This document shows positions 7,613-15,500 of a stretch of DNA of 64,000 nt, piece after piece; position 1 is the stretch's first letter, and the number at the start of each line of letters is the position of its first letter. The notes under the pieces are model-generated. The model worked only from the letters and a program-made list of their open reading frames with translations. It was not told where the DNA came from and made no database searches. A program made the translations under genes and the position numbers. This DNA comes from an uncultured Lutibacter sp. (lineage in GTDB: Bacteria > Bacteroidota > Bacteroidia > Flavobacteriales > Flavobacteriaceae): positions 1 through 64,000 of the forward strand of contig NZ_CANLZZ010000009.1 of NCBI RefSeq assembly GCF_947495725.1, written 5' to 3'.

Positions 7613-8782
7613 CTTTAGAATTGGCATAATTCTGTCTTGCATAACTTTCCAAGTTTCCTTTTTTGGTTTTTCATTAATAGCCCAACCGTTAAATACGATT
7701 GATAAATTGTATTCTGGCGCAAATAGTAAACATTGTCCACCATAGCCAATACCGGCAAATATTTCGCTTTTTCCATTTGTGTGTTGGATAATCCACCATT
7801 GGTATCCGTAACCTACGTTACTTTTTTTGTTTGGATCAATTTCATCAACTATTGGGCTCGTAGATGAGGTAACCCAACTTTCAGATACAATTTGTTTGTT
7901 GTTCCATTTACCTTTATTCAAAAATAAAGTGCCAATTTTGGCTAAATCTACTGCCTTAAGATATAATCCACCTTCCGTATCTATTTCACCATTAGGAGTT
8001 TTTTTCCAATAATAATCAGTGATTCCAAGTGGCTCAAATAATTTTTCTTCGGCCCATTTGTCAATTCGTTTTCCTGTAATAACACGGGTAATTTTACCTA
8101 ATAACACGCTAGCGCCACTATTATACTCGAAACTTGTACCTGGAATGGTATCTGTTGGTTTATTTAAAACATACTGTATCCATTCATCACTAGCTTCTAA
8201 AAGCACACAATCATTTTTTGGGTCGGTATAATCATCTTCGTTCCATTTTAAACCACTTCTCATTGTTAATAAATCCTCAATAGTTATAGTATTCTTTCTT
8301 ATGTCTTGAAAGTTGATATTGTAGTCTTTGAAAAAGAGCATTGCCTTTGTTTTAATAGTATAATCATTATTTAAATCCAAAGCTATACCTAAGAGAATGG
8401 AAGTAACACTTTTGGTAATGGATTGTAAAGTATGTAATTCCGATTGCTGGTAAAATGGGTACCAACTTGGGTGATTGTAATTATATTGATGATTAGTAGT
8501 GTCATATTTTTTAGCAATGGTTTCATAATCTTGCTCATATTTATAATTAGCCAATATTTCGTCATTTTGTATCACCATAAAACGGTCTATTAATCCATAA
8601 TCTCCATTATTTATTTCTAAATTAATTGAGTCGAGCACCGCAGAAAGATCATTGTTAGAAGCTGTCTTTTGTTGTTCTTTAATTGCCGTTTTATTCTTGT
8701 TTTTTGTATTGCATCCAATAACCGTAAGTATAATTAAAATTGAAAATGTTAGCGTTTTAAATTTATTTAAAGTTGTTTTCAT
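7604..8782 (-). CDS. serine hydrolase lipoprotein (beta-lactamase family)
   Basis: 392 residues. Signal peptide with lipobox VIGC (Cys24). The beta-lactamase-fold active site shows SxxK in LQSITKSVTS, YNSG as the second motif (FEYNSGASVL) and GIGYGGQ near the third motif. Families with these motifs include class C beta-lactamase relatives, esterases such as EstB and 6-aminohexanoate-dimer hydrolases. The substrate is unknown. It faces the other serine hydrolase gene but the two sequences differ too much for a recent duplication. Just upstream lies the repeat element at 8880-8980. Confidence 0.82.
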   Translation of the reverse strand: MKTTLNKFKTLTFSILIILTVIGCNTKNKNKTAIKEQQKTASNNDLSAVLDSINLEINNGDYGLIDRFMVIQNDEILANYKYEQDYETIAKKYDTTNHQYNYNHPSWYPFYQQSELHTLQSITKSVTSILLGIALDLNNDYTIKTKAMLFFKDYNINFQDIRKNTITIEDLLTMRSGLKWNEDDYTDPKNDCVLLEASDEWIQYVLNKPTDTIPGTSFEYNSGASVLLGKITRVITGKRIDKWAEEKLFEPLGITDYYWKKTPNGEIDTEGGLYLKAVDLAKIGTLFLNKGKWNNKQIVSESWVTSSTSPIVDEIDPNKKSNVGYGYQWWIIQHTNGKSEIFAGIGYGGQCLLFAPEYNLSIVFNGWAINEKPKKETWKVMQDRIMPILKNK

Positions 8783-8879
8783 AGTTTTTTAATTAGGAAT
8801 AATGGTTTTGGAAATTATTTACGGTTTATTTCAGTTTCTAATGTAGTAAATAAAAATTGAACAGAAATTATAAGAAAAA

Positions 8880-8980
8880 GGCATAACGAGCAGTGTAGTA
8901 TTTTTAGTAGAAAGACTGCCACCAATACTTAAATCTACAGATTACGGTTGAGTGGCATCTAATTATTGTCTTGTTATGAT
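8880..8980 (-). repeat. attC-like palindromic element after the DUF2200 gene
   Basis: In gene orientation the element starts CATAAC (8973-8978) and ends GTTATG (8882-8887). An inner stem pairs tgccaccaa (8917-8925) with ttg-a-gtggca (8948-8957), leaving one unpaired A. This layout (outer AAC...GTT boxes, inner stem with an extrahelical base, central spacer) resembles integron attC sites. It lies 42 bases after the DUF2200 stop. The resemblance is structural; the boxes are not canonical. Confidence 0.4.
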
Positions 8981-9021
8981 GATTTTTAGATATGTTACCG
9001 TTTGTTTATCAGTAGTTTAAT

Positions 9022-9393
9022 TTATTTTATTTCTTCTCGTAAAATTTTATCTAATTTTCTACCTTTTGCCAATTCATCTACTATTTTATCTAAAAATCTT
9101 ACTTGTTGTGTTAATGGATTATCTATTTCTTCGATACGATAACCACATATAACACCAGTAATTAAATGGGCATTTGGGTTTAAATTGGCTTTTTTAAAAA
9201 AGGTTTCGAATGTTGCTTTTTCATCAATAAATTGCTGAACTTTAGTCTCATTATAACCGATTAGCCATTCTATTACTTGGTGTAACTCTTTTTTTGTTCT
9301 TCCTTTTTTTTCTACTTTATGTACATAATGAGGATAAACCGAAGCAAAAGTCATTTTAGCTATACGTTCATTGTGTTTTGGTGTCACTTTCAT
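9022..9393 (-). CDS. DUF2200 family protein
   Basis: 123 residues, nearly all of it a DUF2200 domain (KHNERIAKMTFASVYPHYV...KKGRTKKELHQVIEWL...GVICGYRIEEIDNPLTQQVRFLDKIVDELAKG). The family is small, cytoplasmic, widespread and of unknown function, and is often found on mobile or accessory DNA. It is the last gene of the one-directional accessory row and is followed by an attC-like element. Confidence 0.85.
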   Translation of the reverse strand: MKVTPKHNERIAKMTFASVYPHYVHKVEKKGRTKKELHQVIEWLIGYNETKVQQFIDEKATFETFFKKANLNPNAHLITGVICGYRIEEIDNPLTQQVRFLDKIVDELAKGRKLDKILREEIK

Positions 9394-9451
9394 TTTTACT
9401 AAATTTTTATGTTTAATATATCTTTTTCTTCAAAGTAGTTGAATGTTCCTT

Positions 9452-10180
9452 TTATTCTTTTGAGCTTTCGTTTAAGGCAGTTAATTTTTGTTGTAAATCA
9501 TTTATTAATTGCTTGACGATTGGTTCATTACTATGTTTCAACTCTTCAATAGTTCGTTTAATTGTTTCTGGAGATTCATTTTCTTGAGGAAATGGTTGAA
9601 AACTTTCGCTAGACGCTAATGAGAAAAACAAACTATCAGACCATTCGTTTCTTTTACCATCAATTACCAAATGAACACGATCAGACTCGCCTAAATTTTT
9701 AACAGAATGCACGTAGTTTACATTTGTATACCAGCATTCACCTGGTAACATTGTTAACTCATTACCATCTAAAATAAATTGGACATGTGCATTAGTTACA
9801 ATTGGAATGTGTAAACGAAAACTTCCATCTTCATAGCCTAATTCGTAATCTCTATGTGGTTTAATTCCGGCTCCAACTCCTAATCGCAAAATACGAGCTG
9901 AAAGTATGGGGCATTTAAAAGAGTTGATAACTTCTTTGAAATATTGACATTTTTTAAGTGCTGGTGTTTCCGATATTATTGATGTAGGTGATGACAGTGA
10001 GAATATATTAGATTGCTCTCCGTTTGGAGCGTATAATGAAATTACTTTCCAATCTCCATTATAATCGGCAGTGTTAAAATGTGGAATCCAATTTATATCA
10101 AGAATTAATGAGAGGTCATGAATCAATTTTTCTTCATTAAATTGAAAAGGAAGCTTTAAATAAGTTGTAATTTCTTGCAT
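9452..10180 (-). CDS. aspartyl/asparaginyl beta-hydroxylase-like Fe(II)/2-oxoglutarate oxygenase
   Basis: 242 residues. The central part fits the AspH/LpxO-type double-stranded beta-helix: KPHRDYELGYEDGSFRLHIPIV carries the HxD iron ligands and the second conserved region, and YVHSVKNLGESDRVHLVID holds the distal His and the arginine for 2-oxoglutarate. Bacterial members hydroxylate free or peptidyl Asp, Asn or Pro, or lipid A chains; the substrate here is unknown. No signal peptide or membrane segment. It lies in the accessory row between unrelated genes. Confidence 0.8.
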   Translation of the reverse strand: MQEITTYLKLPFQFNEEKLIHDLSLILDINWIPHFNTADYNGDWKVISLYAPNGEQSNIFSLSSPTSIISETPALKKCQYFKEVINSFKCPILSARILRLGVGAGIKPHRDYELGYEDGSFRLHIPIVTNAHVQFILDGNELTMLPGECWYTNVNYVHSVKNLGESDRVHLVIDGKRNEWSDSLFFSLASSESFQPFPQENESPETIKRTIEELKHSNEPIVKQLINDLQQKLTALNESSKE

Positions 10181-10374
10181 TTTTTGTCTTAAAATCTCTC
10201 CCCAAAAAAGTAACTTAGGTTAAAATTGATTTTTGTTGTTAGTTTATAGGGTGTGTTAAGGTACTAAATTTAACAAATAAATCCAGATCAAGAAATTCGG
10301 TGGCGCTTTTTAGAAGTAGATGCGCACAAGTAATATATTTTATTATTTGTTGTATAAATGTTATTTAGCCCGTT

Positions 10375-10632
10375 CTATTTTATTTTTTCAACAGATAGTT
10401 CTTTATCGTCTACAAAAACAATGCAATTAATTTTGAAAGATCCACCTAAATTTACTTTTATATTTTTTCTTTCGCCATTCTTATTAATTAAATGTCCGGT
10501 TAAATTTGAACCGGCAAATCCATATCTTTTATCTTGTAATTCACCATTTACAAATAACATTTCTCCGTTAAACCAAGTATTGTTAATTCTAATTTCAGAA
10601 TTTTCAAATGTTCCAATCCATTCACTTTTCAT
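10375..10632 (-). CDS. small beta-rich hypothetical protein
   Basis: 85 residues, without signal peptide. The pattern of alternating polar and hydrophobic residues (NTWFNGEMLFVNGELQDKRYGFAGSNLTGHL...KVNLGGSFKINCIVFVDDKEL) suggests an all-beta fold. I recall similar sequences as part of Bacteroidota membrane-associated proteins but cannot name a family. The overlapping plus-strand frame is leucine/phenylalanine-rich noise. A 194-bp gap without a recognisable gene follows before the hydroxylase gene. Confidence 0.6.
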   Translation of the reverse strand: MKSEWIGTFENSEIRINNTWFNGEMLFVNGELQDKRYGFAGSNLTGHLINKNGERKNIKVNLGGSFKINCIVFVDDKELSVEKIK

Positions 10633-10871
10633 AATATTGTTTTTTAGTTTCCTAATAAGTATGAATTTCTTATTTTTTGTTACATTTTTAATGAGGTTAA
10701 TTTATAAATTATTCAATTAAATTGTAACCATTTTGTATGTTGAAATTTGTGGTTTTTATGTTTTTATAATGAATTTCAACGAGTTTAGAGCTTGGTTTCT
10801 TAAAAACCTAACAAATTGTTTGTGGAATGTATAGGTTTACCTAAATTGTATAAAAGATAACAAGTATTTAA

Positions 10872-11420
10872 CTAATAGGTATTCTCAATTTTATTAGAAT
10901 TATTTCCAATTCTATGATTGATTCTTTCTCCAGTAACAGGGTAGGAATGAATGGATTCTGTTTTGATTTCACCGTTAAGTTTGTATTGAAGAATAATAGG
11001 GGTTTCAGATTTTATTTCAACCCATTCGGTTTGTTTATCTCCAGTTTTAAGCTCATTTATTAATTTAGTTTCTCCTCCAATTATTTTTAAATCTGTTAAA
11101 TTGGATCCAGTTTCATTAATTAATGAAATTCTCATGGTGTTTAATAAAAACATTACAATATAAAAATACAAAATGGCGATAGGAATGTTTAAAATTATAA
11201 TTCCTGAAGTTAGCATATGTTTTTTTCTATGTTCTTTTTCCTTTATTAAATTAATTAAAACTTTTATTAAAACACTTAAATTTACAATACCAGCAATGGC
11301 TATAAAAAATATTCCAAATATTGTTATTGAAATAGAATTTGAGAAATAAAAAGCAACTAGCAATAGTGTTCCAATTATAAATGAAATCAATGCAGTAGAA
11401 AGTCCATATTTATTTGTCAT
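10872..11420 (-). CDS. membrane protein with three transmembrane segments
   Basis: 182 residues. Hydrophobic segments at about 8-30, 33-58 and 70-95, then a soluble C-terminal half (ISLINETGSNLTDLKIIGGE...) with beta character that probably faces the periplasm. No family recognised. It belongs to the minus-strand accessory row. The 239-bp gap after it contains a ttgaaatt/aatttcaa inverted repeat near 10740-10780. Confidence 0.55.
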   Translation of the reverse strand: MTNKYGLSTALISFIIGTLLLVAFYFSNSISITIFGIFFIAIAGIVNLSVLIKVLINLIKEKEHRKKHMLTSGIIILNIPIAILYFYIVMFLLNTMRISLINETGSNLTDLKIIGGETKLINELKTGDKQTEWVEIKSETPIILQYKLNGEIKTESIHSYPVTGERINHRIGNNSNKIENTY

Positions 11421-11526
11421 TTTTTTGTAAGCTGGTTATGGTAGGTTAATTTTCAGAGAATGCAATTTTCCAATATTTAAAATTAATGTTTTTTTGTTTT
11501 ATAAACTTGTTATTTTTTAAATGAAA

Positions 11527-12651
11527 CTATTTATGATATACATTTTTGGCTATGGGCATTTCTGTTACGTTGTATTTAATGTCTGTTATTTTTAATTTTA
11601 ACCAAGTCCATTTTTCATTTTTTAATCCCCAACTTGCTTCACATTCAACGGGTATTTTTATTCCATTCATTTCTTTGGTTTTGGTGGCAGTTACAATCCA
11701 TTTTGTAGGTTCTGTATCCTTTGAATCTTGATAACGCATTGCTACGAATTTCTCAAAATATCCATCTTTATTAAAATGAAATTCTCCCGAACCTTTAGTT
11801 CCTTTAAATTCCATAGTTGCTCTTGCGCAATAGTTATTTATAGGCTCCCACTTAATGTATTGGCTTAAGGATGCCGATGGAAACCAAATAATTTCAGCCA
11901 AATATCGTTGTAAAGTTGCTTGATTTATCTTTTTGTCATTTTTTACATTTACAACTGGAATGAGAGAAAGAAGTTTAATAGTCATTTCACCCTTACCATT
12001 TTCAAATTTGTCTCTACCTACTGCGCTCAATATTGAATTCAGGTTGGTATTAATATTCCAATTGAAGGCTGGCGGTTGAATGGTAAAATATTGTTCAGCC
12101 TTACCATTATTCCAACTTGTTTGTTCTGGTTTCATTTTAAGCTGAAGTTCTTGAGTTAAATACGTGTTAGAAATAAACGGCTTACCTAATAATCCGCTGT
12201 TTGTTAGCCACTTTTGAACAATAGGAGGTAAGTGAAGTATTTTTTTTTCGGTAACTACTTCTTGGTTTTTGAATTGTGAATTTTCAAATAGAGCTATTCT
12301 TTCTTTATTGATTTTACTATTAAAATGAACAGTTGAATATCCAATAATTGTTGAAAATAGAATAATCACATTTGCTATTGTACCAAATTTTGTATCGGTC
12401 CAAAAGTTAAAAATTAATATTTGTGAAACAATCACAGCCAAAAAACCACTTAACAACCAATAATTGGATTGAACAAGCATTAATACCACTGTAGTGATAA
12501 AAAGTAGCAATGTTAATAACCAAAAAATACCGTTTACTCTTGAAATGTGTTGTGAGATCTCATTAAATTCAGATAAGCCAAAAGCTTTTAAAAACCCAAA
12601 TAAATGGATAATTCCGTGTATTCCAATCAATATGATTAAAGCTATTCGCAT
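11527..12651 (-). CDS. membrane protein of the DUF6544/DUF6920 type
   Basis: 374 residues. Four hydrophobic segments in the first 110 residues (IALIILIGIHGIIHLFGFLKAF..., ...FWLLTLLLFITTVVLML..., ...WLLSGFLAVIVSQILIFNF..., ...TIANVIILFSTIIGYS), then a soluble domain starting LPPIVQKWLTNSGLLGKP that contains the EIIWFPSA motif and GSGEFHFN. I recall this as the DUF6544 (or DUF6920) family of unknown function; the number may be off. Probably anchored in the inner membrane. Confidence 0.65.
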   Translation of the reverse strand: MRIALIILIGIHGIIHLFGFLKAFGLSEFNEISQHISRVNGIFWLLTLLLFITTVVLMLVQSNYWLLSGFLAVIVSQILIFNFWTDTKFGTIANVIILFSTIIGYSTVHFNSKINKERIALFENSQFKNQEVVTEKKILHLPPIVQKWLTNSGLLGKPFISNTYLTQELQLKMKPEQTSWNNGKAEQYFTIQPPAFNWNINTNLNSILSAVGRDKFENGKGEMTIKLLSLIPVVNVKNDKKINQATLQRYLAEIIWFPSASLSQYIKWEPINNYCARATMEFKGTKGSGEFHFNKDGYFEKFVAMRYQDSKDTEPTKWIVTATKTKEMNGIKIPVECEASWGLKNEKWTWLKLKITDIKYNVTEMPIAKNVYHK

Positions 12652-12793
12652 TGTTTCTTCAGCTTGTTATTGACGATGGTTTAAATTATGAATAATTCTT
12701 TATTAAAACTTGTTTTTCAGATATTTAAATTTACGTTTTTTATATTTTAGAAACATTCTATTTTATTAAAGGCGAAAATTTTGGTTATACAGC
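12652..12793. other. gap between TIMP-like remnant and DUF6544 gene
   Basis: No further coding remnant of the TIMP-like gene was found in the other two minus frames. The stretch is plain AT-rich sequence. Confidence 0.4.
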
Positions 12794-12991
12794 TTAAGTT
12801 AGCAATTCATTAATTTTAATATCTGATCTATATCCTTGTTCTCCTTTTTGATTAGGATATATTTTTAGAATTGTCACATTAGCGACAAAATCAGACTGAA
12901 TATATTTTTCAGAAATCGAAGGTTCATCACAATCACAAGCAAATATTCCTATTAAAAATAGAAAAATCACTATTTATAGAATCTTTTTCAT
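12794..12991 (-). pseudogene. broken TIMP-like lipoprotein gene
   Basis: From an ATG at 12991 the minus strand reads MKKIL, then a TAA stop, then continues in frame as IVIFLFLIGIFACDCDEPS...SDFVANVTILKIY...SDIKINELLT and stops at 12794. The signal with CDC at the mature N-terminus followed by a SDFVAxVTI pattern resembles the N-terminal domain of TIMP/netrin-like proteins found in Bacteroidota. The gene carries an early nonsense codon and lacks the C-terminal two thirds. A GTG two codons after the stop could restore a short product, but without basic residues in the signal. It belongs to the accessory row. Confidence 0.55.
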
Positions 12992-12997
12992 AATTGC

Positions 12998-13128
12998 TTG
13001 CAACATATTTTTATAAGATTTGTACCACTGGAAAATAGGATATTTTTCGGGCGAAGCAAATCGTAAGTTGAATGTTGGTTGTTAATATTTAGTTTAATTT
13101 TAAGCATAAATTTTATGAGATGTTAACC
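12998..13128 (-). repeat. structured intergenic repeat, copy A (after the phosphotransferase gene)
   Basis: In gene orientation it runs from a GGTTAAC box to a GTTGC box and shares two long blocks with the copies at 16473-16602 and 14124-14210: CATTCAACT-x-ACGATTT-x-CT and CGAAAAAT-x-T/C-x...ATTTTCCA, then CAAATCTTATAAAA. A central hairpin pairs ggaaaata with tatttttcg (13030-13049). The element begins four bases after the stop of the preceding gene. Confidence 0.7.
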
Positions 13129-13132
13129 ACTG

Positions 13133-14104
13133 TTATTTTTTTAATTCATAATAATCAATCCAAGATTTAATTCTTCCAACAAACATTTTTAAATAATTTT
13201 CAGATAAAAATATGTTAGACCAATCAAATCTTTGCGCTTGAACTCCTAGATAAAATATAAAAATAGCAGCTCCTGCTTTTGGAATTAATTTGAGTTCTTT
13301 TTCAGATATTTCTTTGATTTTTTGATAACCATTAAGAAAACTTTGGACTTTAGATTCGTATTGATTTTTATCGGATTCTATAAAAAATAATTGTTTACAG
13401 AAATATCCAATGTCCAAAATAAGTGATCCATTTCCACAAAAATCAAAGTCAAAAATTGTAATTTCTTTTTCGCCCTCAATAGCCATATTATCATACCAAA
13501 TGTCCATATGTACAATTCCGTTTTGAGTGTGTTCAAAATCTGAGTTTTGAAAAGTTTTTTCAAATTCTTTAATAAATTTCATTTCGTGTAATTTCTCAGA
13601 AAAGAATTGTTTTAAATATTCGTAGGGTAATTCTATAAGTGTTTTTTTGTTATAAGAAGTTCGATTTATAGTTTTATTTAAAGTAAGACTATGAATTTTC
13701 GCCATTAAAAAGCCAATTTCAAAACACATTTCTTCATTTAAAAATCTAGTTTTTTTACCTTTTGCAAATGAAAAAAGCACTATATATCTTAAACCTTCAG
13801 GAGCATTTATTTCTTGAATAAAATTTCCCTTTTTATCTTTAATAGGAAAAGAAACATTCAAGTTATTTTTACTTAGCAGCCTTAAAAGCTCAATTTCGTC
13901 TATGATTTCTGATTTTGACCTCCAATTATAACTATAAACTCTCAAAACATATTTTTCTTCATTGTATGAAAGAAAGTAAGTATGATTCATTCCTGTCCTA
14001 AATAATTTACATTCAAAATTATTATTCAGTTCATATTTTTCTTTTACAAATTCACCTAATTCATTTTCGGAAAGAGTAGAAGTTGTTACAGGAAAAGTTG
14101 TCAT
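13133..14104 (-). CDS. phosphotransferase of the APH / choline kinase fold
   Basis: 323 residues. N-lobe: glycine-poor nucleotide loop and the lysine-bearing strand EEKYVLRVYSYNWR. C-lobe: Brenner-type catalytic loop GIVHMDIWYDNM (HxDxxxxN) and the metal-binding IFDFDFCGNG. This is the aminoglycoside phosphotransferase / homoserine kinase II-like superfamily; the acceptor (sugar, amino alcohol or antibiotic) is unknown. No signal peptide. It is flanked on both sides by the structured intergenic repeats and therefore looks like one unit of a cassette-like row. Confidence 0.8.
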   Translation of the reverse strand: MTTFPVTTSTLSENELGEFVKEKYELNNNFECKLFRTGMNHTYFLSYNEEKYVLRVYSYNWRSKSEIIDEIELLRLLSKNNLNVSFPIKDKKGNFIQEINAPEGLRYIVLFSFAKGKKTRFLNEEMCFEIGFLMAKIHSLTLNKTINRTSYNKKTLIELPYEYLKQFFSEKLHEMKFIKEFEKTFQNSDFEHTQNGIVHMDIWYDNMAIEGEKEITIFDFDFCGNGSLILDIGYFCKQLFFIESDKNQYESKVQSFLNGYQKIKEISEKELKLIPKAGAAIFIFYLGVQAQRFDWSNIFLSENYLKMFVGRIKSWIDYYELKK

Positions 14105-14123
14105 AAGGAGTGCGTGTTTTAAT

Positions 14124-14210
14124 AGTGGCTAATGTGATTTTATATGATTTGTGCGATTGGAAAATCGAAGATTTTTCGGTTGTAGAAAATCGTTAGTTAA
14201 ATGTTTGTAG
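14124..14210 (-). repeat. structured intergenic repeat, copy B (5' part missing)
   Basis: It directly abuts the stop codon of the gene at 14211-14726. It lacks the left third of the other two copies but retains ACATTTAACTAACGATTT, the hairpin (ggaaaatc with gatttttcg, 14159-14178) and the CAAATCATATAAAA block, ending ATTAGCCAC. Confidence 0.7.
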
Positions 14211-14726
14211 TTATTTTTTTATTTCATTTTTTAAGTCCAACAATTTCAATTCATTGTGGTAGTTCACAATTCTTGATTGTGCATTTCCGTCAATTAATAA
14301 AATGATAATTAGCATTGAAATGGTTGTAACACTAATTGCTCTCCAAGTTGGTGTATTAATAAATAGAATTAATAATGCAGCTACGATAATTAATATTGGA
14401 ACTAATTTAAATACAAATGTAAATTGCTTTAAAGTGGTTTCAGAGCGTTCAATTTGGGACTTATAAAAGGCAGTTTCATCGGTATTAAAATCCTTTTCAA
14501 ATTGTTTAATTCTTTGAATATTGGTGTAGTTAGTGCCGCTGCCAATTATTAATAGTAATATACCTGCTACTAACGTTGGAATGATATAAGCCTTTGCTAA
14601 ATCTGTTTTTCCTAATTGCCAAAATCCAACACTTGCCATTAAAAATCCAATCGCGAAGAAAATAAAGAAACGTGTTGAGAATACTTCGGCTTTTGCCCAT
14701 TCGATTGCTAGTTTTAATACGTCCAT
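14211..14726 (-). CDS. membrane protein with four transmembrane segments
   Basis: 171 residues when started at the ATG at 14726 (MDVLKLAIEW). The longer frame from 14792 would put the inverted-repeat element at 14745-14777 into the protein, so the shorter start is preferred. Hydrophobic segments at about 18-35, 47-65, 105-125 and 130-148. A charged, helical loop (YTNIQRIKQFEKDFNTDETAFYKSQIERSE) separates the two hairpins. No family recognised. It has a repeat element on each side. Confidence 0.6.
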   Translation of the reverse strand: MDVLKLAIEWAKAEVFSTRFFIFFAIGFLMASVGFWQLGKTDLAKAYIIPTLVAGILLLIIGSGTNYTNIQRIKQFEKDFNTDETAFYKSQIERSETTLKQFTFVFKLVPILIIVAALLILFINTPTWRAISVTTISMLIIILLIDGNAQSRIVNYHNELKLLDLKNEIKK

Positions 14727-14744
14727 AGTTTCATTTATTAATTG

Positions 14745-14777
14745 CACATAACGAGTTTTTATATTATTTGTTGCGTG
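14745..14777 (-). repeat. compact inverted-repeat element (33 bp)
   Basis: In gene orientation CACGCAAC and GTTATGTG flank a 17-base AT-rich centre. It lies between the lipoprotein gene at 14813-15343 and the membrane protein gene. The inner sequence AATAATATAAAAACTC resembles the fused ends of the larger repeats. Confidence 0.5.
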
Positions 14778-14812
14778 TAGTATTTTTGTCAAAAGATCAA
14801 ATAATTTGCTCC

Positions 14813-15343
14813 TTAATCCATAACTTGCTCTATTTTAATATCTTTTAAATAAAAAATACCTTTTCTAGAGAAGATTACAATCATAAATGAATCTTCGTCT
14901 TTTTGGGCCTGGAAACTTTCTTCAAATGTTATCCAATCTGAATGTGTTTTTTGAGTTTCAGATGTTGGAGGATTTTCATTTTTACCTGCTAACGTAAAAC
15001 TTCGTTTTGATGTTTTAAGCCCTTTCCAAAATGAATACAATACAACCGGATTTGCATTGTTATTCTTTAAAGTAACGGATAGTTTATATTTCTGGTTTGT
15101 TTTAATTTTTGCTTTACCTCTTAAATAAAATTCATCTGCTACAATAATTTTAAGATAATTGTTATTCTCTTCATTTTTCGAGATTCTTTGAATTTCATAA
15201 TCATTTTGAGTATCAATTTTCAACTCTATGTCAAGATCATTTTCAGTAATTACATCAGCAATTTCATCGGTTTTAACCATTTTTTCACAACTGAAAATTA
15301 TTAAAACAGTAATTAGAAGGCCCAAATTTTTAATTAGTTTCAT
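14813..15343 (-). CDS. hypothetical lipoprotein
   Basis: 176 residues, lipoprotein signal with LIIFSC (Cys19). The mature part is predicted mostly beta (YEIQRISK...YLKIIVADEFYLRGKAKIK...YKLSVTLKN...), ending in a strand FYLKDIKIEQV, as in jelly-roll carbohydrate-binding-like modules, but no family is recognised. It lies in the accessory row, with a compact inverted repeat on each side. Confidence 0.55.
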   Translation of the reverse strand: MKLIKNLGLLITVLIIFSCEKMVKTDEIADVITENDLDIELKIDTQNDYEIQRISKNEENNNYLKIIVADEFYLRGKAKIKTNQKYKLSVTLKNNNANPVVLYSFWKGLKTSKRSFTLAGKNENPPTSETQKTHSDWITFEESFQAQKDEDSFMIVIFSRKGIFYLKDIKIEQVMD

Positions 15344-15368
15344 TTATTACTTTCCTTTTTTTCGTATT

Positions 15369-15404
15369 ACACACAACGGTCTTGTTCAAGATTTAGTTGT
15401 GTGT
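15369..15404 (-). repeat. compact perfect inverted repeat (36 bp)
   Basis: acacacaac (15369-15377) and gttgtgtgt (15396-15404) are perfectly complementary, and an inner tcttg-tt-caaga hairpin sits between them. The nested two-stem layout is like a very short attC site. There is no T run after it, so it is a poor Rho-independent terminator. Confidence 0.6.
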
Positions 15405-15500
15405 TTTAGCTATAAATTTAGTAAATAATTACCAACCAAGAAAGTCCATGAGGGCTATCGTAAGTAGGGAAGAACCAAACAATAAATATACCAGTTGTTA

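Noticed and set aside
6084-8782. True beta-lactamase resistance genes
   Set aside because: SxxK and YxN/S motifs alone occur in many peptidases and esterases; the TPR tail and lack of a KTG motif argue against an antibiotic-resistance role.
10358-10720. Plus-strand 120-codon open frame
   Set aside because: Low-complexity Phe/Leu/Ser composition; the opposite strand has a better 85-residue protein in line with its neighbours.
13133-14104. Aminoglycoside resistance gene on an integron
   Set aside because: Only the general APH fold is visible; the superfamily has many metabolic kinases, so no resistance claim is made.
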